DNA of 6,775 bases, from contig DGXM01000130.1 of assembly GCA_002396325.1 (NCBI GenBank), positions 1-6,775 on the forward strand, read 5' to 3'. Source of the stretch: Treponema sp. UBA4232 (GTDB lineage: Bacteria > Spirochaetota > Spirochaetia > Treponematales > Treponemataceae). Below, piece by piece: positions 1 through 5,533 of this stretch. The notes beneath the pieces were generated by a model. It was given only the letters and a program-made list of their open reading frames with translations, searched no databases and was not told the DNA's origin. A program made the position numbers and the translations under genes. Numbering within the stretch: the stretch's first letter is position 1; the number at the start of each line of letters is the position of its first letter.

Positions 1-74
1 GGAACGTATTGCTCCAATGCTTCAACTATATCATCTTCCACGGATTTGTTAGAAATGATTTCCACGCGGTACAT
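1..74 (-). CDS. Probable PII-like small protein, N-terminal 24 codons only (cut by left window edge)
   Basis: This reading frame starts at an ATG whose A is the last base of the RND stop codon (TGATG junction) and runs off the left edge. It is preceded by a near-perfect ribosome binding site, AAAGGAGG, seven bases upstream. The visible protein begins MYRVEIISNKSVEDDIVEAL and continues EQYV. The pattern is a short strand of alternating hydrophobic residues (YRVEII) followed by an amphipathic helix (SVEDDIVEALEQY), as at the start of PII/CutA-like ferredoxin folds. From memory it resembles a family of small PII-like proteins found next to RND efflux genes. By family knowledge such proteins are soluble trimers that sense small ligands or bind a membrane transporter. 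A role in controlling the pump is inference from position. The T-loop and ligand-binding region lie outside the window, so the family call is tentative; that this is a real gene is much safer. Confidence 0.62.
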   Translation of the reverse strand, partial: MYRVEIISNKSVEDDIVEALEQYV

Positions 75-3000
75 CAGAAATCCTCCTTTGTGAATTCATT
101 TTTTTCTTCAAGTGCTTCAACCACAACGGATGGCTTCACATTTTTCTTTTTCTTCATAATAAGCGAGTACAAAACAGGAATGAAAAACAGCGTTATGAAA
201 GTTGACGTGATGAGGCCTCCCACAACGGTGATTCCAATCGGCTGAACCATTGCGGCTGTTCCACTTGAAGCAAAACACATCGGCAGCATTCCAAGAACTG
301 TGGTAAGCGTGGTCATAAGAACAGGACGCAGACGACTGGAGCCGGCTTTGAAACACGCATCTTTTATTTTGAGACCTCGGTTTACAAGAAGATTTGTGTA
401 GTCAACAAGAATGATACCGTTGTTTACAACTATACCGACCAGCATTATAAGTCCGATTGCTGAAAGAAGGGAAAGAGGCTGGCCTGTTATTTTGCAGATG
501 AACACAACGCCGATAATAAGAAATGGAATTGTGGTGAGGTTTATAATCGGTGCTTTGAAACTTTCGTAAGTGGCCGCCATGACTCCGAAAACCAGAAGAA
601 TTGCCATAAGAATTATTTTTTTGTAAAGATTCATCTGACTTGTCGTTTCCTGCCATGCTCCCTCGTAGCTTATCGTAACTCCGTCAGGAATAATGAAGCT
701 GGAGGCGATTCCTTCGCGGATTTGATTCTCGGCTTCTTTTGCATCCATATCATCGCGTAAAAGATTTGCCTGGACATGCACGATTCGTCTTCTGTCTTCG
801 TGGCGTATCTGGACCGGCCCGACTCCTTTTTTTACAGATGCGAAATTTGAAACTGCTATCGGACCTGTGGAACCGCGTACATAAATCTGCTCAAGGTCAA
901 TCACCTTTTGTCTGTCTTCTGGTTTCAGCATCACGTAAACTGAATAATCCTCTCCATTGTTGCGGTAGACTGTGGCAACGGTTCCTTCAATACAGGCTTT
1001 GATTTCCGTTGCGACAGTGTTGACGTTTACGCCGAAACTGTAGGCACGTGCACGGTTCACTTCGATTTCAACTTGCGGAAGACCTTCCTGTGTGTCTATA
1101 GAGGGTTCTCCAAGATTCGGATTTGCTTCAATCACATTTGAAACTTTATTTGCGACTTCCATAGCCAGATCCAAACTGCTGCTTCGAATCACAATATCGA
1201 TATCATCTCCACTCATCATTTGTCTCATGCCGCGGCCGAAACTGAATGTTACGTCTGCATATTCCTGGAAATGTGCACGCAGTTTTTTCTGGATGTCCTG
1301 ATCGGTGTCAATCTGTTTGTCGCTTTCGGGAAGTGAGATTTGGATTGAACCTGAGTAAGAACTTCCTCGTCCGCCTCCAATGCTTGTGATGACGGAAGTG
1401 TAACCTTGGATTTCCTTTTCCACGATGTCTTCAAATGCGTTTACCACTGTGGCTGTTTCCTCAAGTGTTGTTCCGATCGGTGTTGAAATTGAAAGCGTAA
1501 CTGAGTCGGAATGTCCGTTTGGCATAATCTGAATGCGGAGTGTTGTGGCAAATAAAACTGCAATTACGAGTGCGGTTATACAAAGCGTGATTGCGGCAGC
1601 CCTGTGGTTTAATGCTCCGCGAAGAGCTTTGTCGTAAATCTTTTGGATCAGGCTTTGTCCTTTGTTGAAGAAACCGTAGACTGCTTTCAGTACAGGATTT
1701 TTTACAGGTTTTTCTTTTCTGTTTGTGAGTGGAAGGAAATGACCTGCAAGAACCGGCACCAAAAAGATTGCAACGAAAAGTGATGAAACCAAGGCGATGA
1801 CAATAGTGAAAATGATTCCTTTGAACATCTGTCCCATTATGCCGAGATCTTTCATAAAGAAGAGGAACGGAACAAATACACAGATTGTCGTAAGGTTTCC
1901 CGAAAGAACAGACATGAGCATTTCCTGGCTTCCAAGAACTGCGGAAACTTTTGGTTTTGCTCCTCTCAATCGGTACGAATAAATATTGTCTATCATAACG
2001 ATTGATGCATCGACAATCATACCGACTCCAAGTATGAGTCCTGTAAGAGTCATCATATTCAAAGTGATTCCGGCAAGGTTCATGCACAAAAGAGTGATGA
2101 TAATAGAAAGCGGAATTGAAATGCTGATTATGATTGTACTTTTAAAATTGCAAAGGAAGACGAAAAGAATGATGACGGCAAGCAAGAGTCCCTGCCAAGC
2201 GGATTCAAGCAGAGTGTTCAAAGTGTCGCGGATACTTTCTGTTTCATCCCGGATGATTTCGAGTGTTACGTCGGATGGAAGAGAAGTTTTTATTTCATCA
2301 ATTTTCTTGTAAACGGAATTCGCAACGGTCACGCTGTTTGCACCGGACTGCTTTGTGACAGACATATAGACGCCCGGCTCTCCGTTTATGTATACGTAAC
2401 TGGAGGCATCTTGGAAACCAATGAATGCATTTCCAACGTCACGGATTTTTACACCGTAGCCGTTTACGGTTGTAATAACCGTGTTGTTGATTTCCTCAAT
2501 GCTTTTGTATTCACCGACTGTACGCACGGAGTAATTGGTTTTTCCTTCTGTGACAGTTCCTCCGCCAAGCTCAATGTTTTGTGTGGAAAGAGAAGATGAA
2601 ACCGAACTTAGTGTGAGTCCGTATGCCGCAAGTCTGTTTTGAGAGAGTTCTACGCGTACTATTTTTGTGCGTCCTCCCATAACGCTTGCTTCTCCAACAC
2701 CGTCCACTTGTTCCAGTGTGTCAACGACGTAATTTTCTGCGAGCTGTTTCAAGTCGTCTGTTGTACGGTTTCCCCGAATTGCAATCTGCATTATGGATTG
2801 CGATGACATTGAAAATTTACGGATTGTGGGAGTCACACCGCTTGGAAGAGAACGGCTTATGCGGTCAAGTTTTTCACGCACATCGTTTAATGCCAAATCC
2901 AAATCAGTGCCGTATTCGAATTCCATGAACACATTGCTTGAACCTTCTGATGAGGAAGAACTTATTGATTTAAGTCCTGTAAGGCTCACAAGCGCATTTT

Positions 3001-3199
3001 CTATGGGCGTGGTTACAGATTTTTCAACTGAGTCCGGACCGGCGTTTGCATAAGTGGAAAAAACAGAAAGATAAGGATTCTCGGTTTCAGGCATAAGTGA
3101 AATTTCTGTGTTTTGCAAAGTGAATAATCCCGTTACACCAAGAAGAGCGAATACAATCAGCACAAGAACGGGGTGCTGCATTATTTTTTGACTAAGCAT
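74..3199 (-). CDS. RND-family inner-membrane efflux transporter (AcrB/HAE1-like)
   Basis: This is a complete 1041-residue protein, close to the usual length of AcrB-type pumps (about 1050). It shows the duplicated RND layout: TM1 at about 10-28, a large periplasmic domain at 29-332, TM2-TM6 at 335-482, TM7 at 534-552, a second periplasmic domain at 553-855, and TM8-TM12 at 858-1012. It would export substrate by proton antiport with the adaptor and TolC-like protein encoded just upstream. Typical motifs are the serine-rich stretch 78-88, GTDLDLALNDVREKLDR at 97-113, TM4 GMIVDASIVMIDN at 393-405 and TM10 GIVVNNGIILVDY at 922-934. TM4 keeps the Asp matching AcrB Asp407 (D397), but the Asp408 position is Ala398, and the Lys940 position in TM10 is Asn926. 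Six residues before D397 is Gly391, where metal exporters such as CzcA have Asp, so a heavy-metal pump is unlikely. The start ATG has AAGGAG seven bases upstream and overlaps the adaptor stop by one base. Family is certain; substrate is unknown. Confidence 0.96.
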   Translation of the reverse strand: MLSQKIMQHPVLVLIVFALLGVTGLFTLQNTEISLMPETENPYLSVFSTYANAGPDSVEKSVTTPIENALVSLTGLKSISSSSSEGSSNVFMEFEYGTDLDLALNDVREKLDRISRSLPSGVTPTIRKFSMSSQSIMQIAIRGNRTTDDLKQLAENYVVDTLEQVDGVGEASVMGGRTKIVRVELSQNRLAAYGLTLSSVSSSLSTQNIELGGGTVTEGKTNYSVRTVGEYKSIEEINNTVITTVNGYGVKIRDVGNAFIGFQDASSYVYINGEPGVYMSVTKQSGANSVTVANSVYKKIDEIKTSLPSDVTLEIIRDETESIRDTLNTLLESAWQGLLLAVIILFVFLCNFKSTIIISISIPLSIIITLLCMNLAGITLNMMTLTGLILGVGMIVDASIVMIDNIYSYRLRGAKPKVSAVLGSQEMLMSVLSGNLTTICVFVPFLFFMKDLGIMGQMFKGIIFTIVIALVSSLFVAIFLVPVLAGHFLPLTNRKEKPVKNPVLKAVYGFFNKGQSLIQKIYDKALRGALNHRAAAITLCITALVIAVLFATTLRIQIMPNGHSDSVTLSISTPIGTTLEETATVVNAFEDIVEKEIQGYTSVITSIGGGRGSSYSGSIQISLPESDKQIDTDQDIQKKLRAHFQEYADVTFSFGRGMRQMMSGDDIDIVIRSSSLDLAMEVANKVSNVIEANPNLGEPSIDTQEGLPQVEIEVNRARAYSFGVNVNTVATEIKACIEGTVATVYRNNGEDYSVYVMLKPEDRQKVIDLEQIYVRGSTGPIAVSNFASVKKGVGPVQIRHEDRRRIVHVQANLLRDDMDAKEAENQIREGIASSFIIPDGVTISYEGAWQETTSQMNLYKKIILMAILLVFGVMAATYESFKAPIINLTTIPFLIIGVVFICKITGQPLSLLSAIGLIMLVGIVVNNGIILVDYTNLLVNRGLKIKDACFKAGSSRLRPVLMTTLTTVLGMLPMCFASSGTAAMVQPIGITVVGGLITSTFITLFFIPVLYSLIMKKKKNVKPSVVVEALEEKNEFTKEDF
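82..89 (-). promoter_or_regulatory. Ribosome binding site of the PII-like gene
   Basis: AAAGGAGG lies inside the last codons of the RND gene, seven bases before the ATG at 74. It is the best Shine-Dalgarno match in the window and, with the TGATG junction, supports this start and reinitiation after the RND stop. Confidence 0.85.
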
Positions 3200-4221
3200 C
3201 AGTGTTCTCCTTTTGGTGGAAGGTTCTCTCCGTCTTTTTGTGCTTCAGTTTTTTTGTCGGTTCCATAGTCCACGTCTATAATTCCTGATGGGATGTCTTT
3301 CGTCTGCGCTCCGTTGCTGAGAACTCTCATGCCTTCTGTGACAACGGTTTCTCCTTCCTTGAGTCCTGTTAAAATCTGTGTGAAGTCGTCGACCGATTTT
3401 CCTGTGGTGACAATTCTTTTTTCAGCAGTGTTGTCGCTTTTTATGATGAATACATATTTCTCCACTCCGTTTTCGATGATTGAATCAGAGGGAACCGCAA
3501 ACTCACCTTCGTAATCCTCAGTCCAAAGTTTTACTCTGGCAAACATTCCTGCCTGCACTCTTGAATCGGATGTGTCGAAATTTAAAATCACTTCTTTTGT
3601 TCTGCTTTTTGTATCGAGAACAGGAGATACTTTTGTTACAGTTGCCGTGAAGATTTCATCTGGATAGGCTTCCAGAACGATGTCGGCGTTGAGTCCTGTT
3701 TTGAGAGATGCCACATATCTTTCGGGAACGCTGGCTGTGACTTGAAGATTTGCAACATCTCCGATTGTGGTGATTGGGGTGTTTCCAGTGACGGTGGTTC
3801 CCTGGCGAAGCGGTGATGATGTGATTGTCCCGCTGATGGGAGCAGTGACGGGGCTTTTTGCGTAATAGACACCCGGCGTTGATGGATCGACTAAAGCGAG
3901 TGTTTCACCTTTTCTTACGAGTGAGCCAAGCGATACATTCACCTGAACGATTTTTCCACCGATATTCGGAAAGACATCAACAGAAGTCTGAGGTGAGATT
4001 TCGCCGTTTGTGATTACATAGTCGTGGAGTGTGATAGGAGAGGCTTTCATGGTTTTTACACTGACCACATTTTGTGCGCCTCCTCCAAAGCCTCCGAATC
4101 CACCGGGAAATCCTCCCTTGCCGGCTCCTGATTTTTTTGAAAAGAAGAAAACATAATATACAGATCCTGCAATCAAAAGAGCGCAGAATACAAAAATCAC
4201 AGCTACGTTCCATTTTTTCAT
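3199..4221 (-). CDS. RND efflux periplasmic adaptor (membrane fusion protein), hairpin-less
   Basis: This 340-residue protein has a single N-terminal hydrophobic anchor (about residues 6-27). There is no lipobox, so it is membrane-anchored rather than a lipoprotein. A Gly/Phe-rich linker follows (about 32-48, GGFPGGFGGFGGG). The first lipoyl half-motif is at about 81-113 (VDVFPNIGGKIVQVNVSLGS, then VRKGETLALVD) and the second at about 125-155 (TAPISGTITSSPLRQGTTV, ending in TTIGD). Only about 11 residues (114-124) join them, so the usual 50-100-residue coiled-coil hairpin is absent. A beta-barrel domain (about 156-233, with the GMFARVKL motif at 225-232) and a membrane-proximal domain (about 240-310, VPSDSII to LKEGETVVTEGMRVL) follow, then a hydrophilic tail (321-340). 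Its role is to link the RND protein to the TolC-like channel. The start follows the TolC stop by 13 bases, with AGGGG seven bases upstream of the ATG. Hairpin loss matches what is reported for spirochaete BesA. Confidence 0.93.
   Translation of the reverse strand: MKKWNVAVIFVFCALLIAGSVYYVFFFSKKSGAGKGGFPGGFGGFGGGAQNVVSVKTMKASPITLHDYVITNGEISPQTSVDVFPNIGGKIVQVNVSLGSLVRKGETLALVDPSTPGVYYAKSPVTAPISGTITSSPLRQGTTVTGNTPITTIGDVANLQVTASVPERYVASLKTGLNADIVLEAYPDEIFTATVTKVSPVLDTKSRTKEVILNFDTSDSRVQAGMFARVKLWTEDYEGEFAVPSDSIIENGVEKYVFIIKSDNTAEKRIVTTGKSVDDFTQILTGLKEGETVVTEGMRVLSNGAQTKDIPSGIIDVDYGTDKKTEAQKDGENLPPKGEH
3207..3212 (-). promoter_or_regulatory. Ribosome binding site of the RND transporter gene
   Basis: AAGGAG lies in the 3' end of the adaptor gene, seven bases before the ATG at 3199. 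It decides that start over the internal Met at residue 7. Confidence 0.82.
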
Positions 4222-4228
4222 TTTAATA

Positions 4229-4233
4229 CCCCT
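4229..4233 (-). promoter_or_regulatory. Ribosome binding site of the adaptor gene (weak consensus)
   Basis: AGGGG sits in the 13-base gap between the TolC stop and the adaptor ATG, with seven bases of spacing. It is a poorer match to AGGAGG than the other sites, which could lower adaptor translation. Confidence 0.65.
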
Positions 4234-4234
4234 G

Positions 4235-5533
4235 TTAGTATGAGCTTAATGTACCGAACGGTACACCGAGTGTGTTCTCCAAATCCAGTATTGCGGTAAT
4301 CAGATTCAAGGCATCTGAAAGAAGATTCATTTTTGCGTTTTGCAGATTGTCAGATGCTGATTGAAGTGTGAGCAGATCACGGGTGCCGTGGTTGTATGCA
4401 GAGAGTGTCATATCGTAGGATTGCTGGGCAACGGTTACACTGCTTTTTCTGAGCTGAATGCTGTCTTGTGTTTGTTCTATTTTTTTTATCGCCGACTGGA
4501 TGTTTATGTCTTGCGTCATACGGGCATTGTCCAATTCCATCTCAAGATTTGCAACTGCATCTTTCTGATTTGCAATGCTCTGGCCTCCGTTTGTCCACGG
4601 AATGTAGCCGTCAAGCGGAATTGAGAGGGAAAGGGAGAAGGTTCCGTAGTCAGTGTTTTTGAGTCCGTTTTTTGTGTCTCCCCGGATGGTGTAGTTGTAG
4701 CTTGCCGAAATTGAGGGGCCCCATGCGCTGAATCTTGTTGCAAGCAGGGCGTTCTTCGCAATCTCCAATTGCTTTTCGCATGATTCAACATTTGCCGAAT
4801 GAGCTTCGATTCCTTCTATCGATATTGTTCCGATTGAAAGGACGTCTTCAAGATTTCCTGAAAGTGTAATCAAAGTTTCCTGCGGAATTCCAAGCAGCTG
4901 CTTGAAGGTGGCAAGATCATTTTCGAGCGACATCTTTGCGGATTCCACTGAAAGTTTTGCATTCTGCCATGTAATCTGCGAATTGAGAACATCCATTTGT
5001 GCAAGTGTGCCGCTGCGGAATTTTGTTTGATTTGATTCGTATCTTTTTTGCGCGCTGTCTGCGGTGCTTTGGAGCACTTCAATCTGTGACTGTTTGAATA
5101 GAAGACTGTAGAATAATTTCCGCACATTGAGTTCCACTTGTGTTACTGCTGTTTCATAGGAAATCTTCTGTTGTTCGTAATTGAGCGATGCGCCTTTGAT
5201 TGCCGTGTAGAGGGAGGGCGTGAGCGTGACGGATGCAGAGCCGCCGATTGAAATTGCAGTAGGGGTGTCTTTGTCGGAAAAGGTATTGCTCAGCGATGCG
5301 TTTCCTCGAATCGAAGGAATGAGCGATGACCACGATAAACTGGAACTTCGCTTTTTTTGTGCCAGTGTAAGCTGCCCCTGTTTCAATGACCGGTTTCCTT
5401 CAAGTGCTTTTTCCACTGCGTTTTCTATTGTAAGGTTAAGTGAGGGTTGTGAGGGTTGAGTTTGTGCGTGGCAAAGACTTTCCGCAACGGCCAGACAAAA
5501 AAACAATGCCTTGATTCGCTTTGAACTTTTCAT
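4235..5533 (-). CDS. TolC-family outer-membrane efflux protein
   Basis: This is a 432-residue outer-membrane channel subunit, expected to trimerise and form the exit duct of the pump. Residues 1-23 form a signal peptide (basic MKSSKRIK, hydrophobic ALFFCLAVA, likely cleavage after CHA). The Cys at 21 lacks a proper lipobox, so it is probably not a lipoprotein. The mature part shows the internal duplication of the OEP fold. The first half carries FRSGTLAQMDVLNSQ (172-186) ending in LLGIP, and the second carries AYNHGTRDLLTLQSAS (379-394) ending in TLGVP. These are the periplasmic entrance loops; Tyr380 and Arg385 align with the TolC gating residues Tyr362 and Arg367. Beta-strand hairpins lie near 73-105 and 272-307. 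The frame stays open for 37 codons upstream, but the ATG at 5533 is chosen because it has GGGAGG just upstream and begins a clear signal peptide. It overlaps the U32 stop by four bases (ATGA). Confidence 0.93.
   Translation of the reverse strand: MKSSKRIKALFFCLAVAESLCHAQTQPSQPSLNLTIENAVEKALEGNRSLKQGQLTLAQKKRSSSLSWSSLIPSIRGNASLSNTFSDKDTPTAISIGGSASVTLTPSLYTAIKGASLNYEQQKISYETAVTQVELNVRKLFYSLLFKQSQIEVLQSTADSAQKRYESNQTKFRSGTLAQMDVLNSQITWQNAKLSVESAKMSLENDLATFKQLLGIPQETLITLSGNLEDVLSIGTISIEGIEAHSANVESCEKQLEIAKNALLATRFSAWGPSISASYNYTIRGDTKNGLKNTDYGTFSLSLSIPLDGYIPWTNGGQSIANQKDAVANLEMELDNARMTQDINIQSAIKKIEQTQDSIQLRKSSVTVAQQSYDMTLSAYNHGTRDLLTLQSASDNLQNAKMNLLSDALNLITAILDLENTLGVPFGTLSSY

Noticed and set aside
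1461..2087. A 208-codon open frame on the minus strand inside the RND gene.
   Set aside because: It is an alternate frame of the transporter, with low-complexity, Cys/Arg/Ser-rich translation and no recognisable domain.
1986..2312. A 108-codon open frame on the plus strand, antisense to the RND gene.
   Set aside because: It is a shadow of the coding strand; the translation reads like the reverse complement of membrane segments and has no convincing ribosome site or family match.
74..3199. A heavy-metal exporter (CzcA/CusA type) identity for the RND protein.
   Set aside because: TM4 lacks the extra Asp six residues before the conserved Asp (Gly391 instead) and has Ala398 where the metal exporters have Gly in IVDGAVV.
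4222..4234. A possible terminator or promoter between the TolC and adaptor genes.
   Set aside because: The gap is only 13 bases, holds the adaptor ribosome site, and has no inverted repeat.
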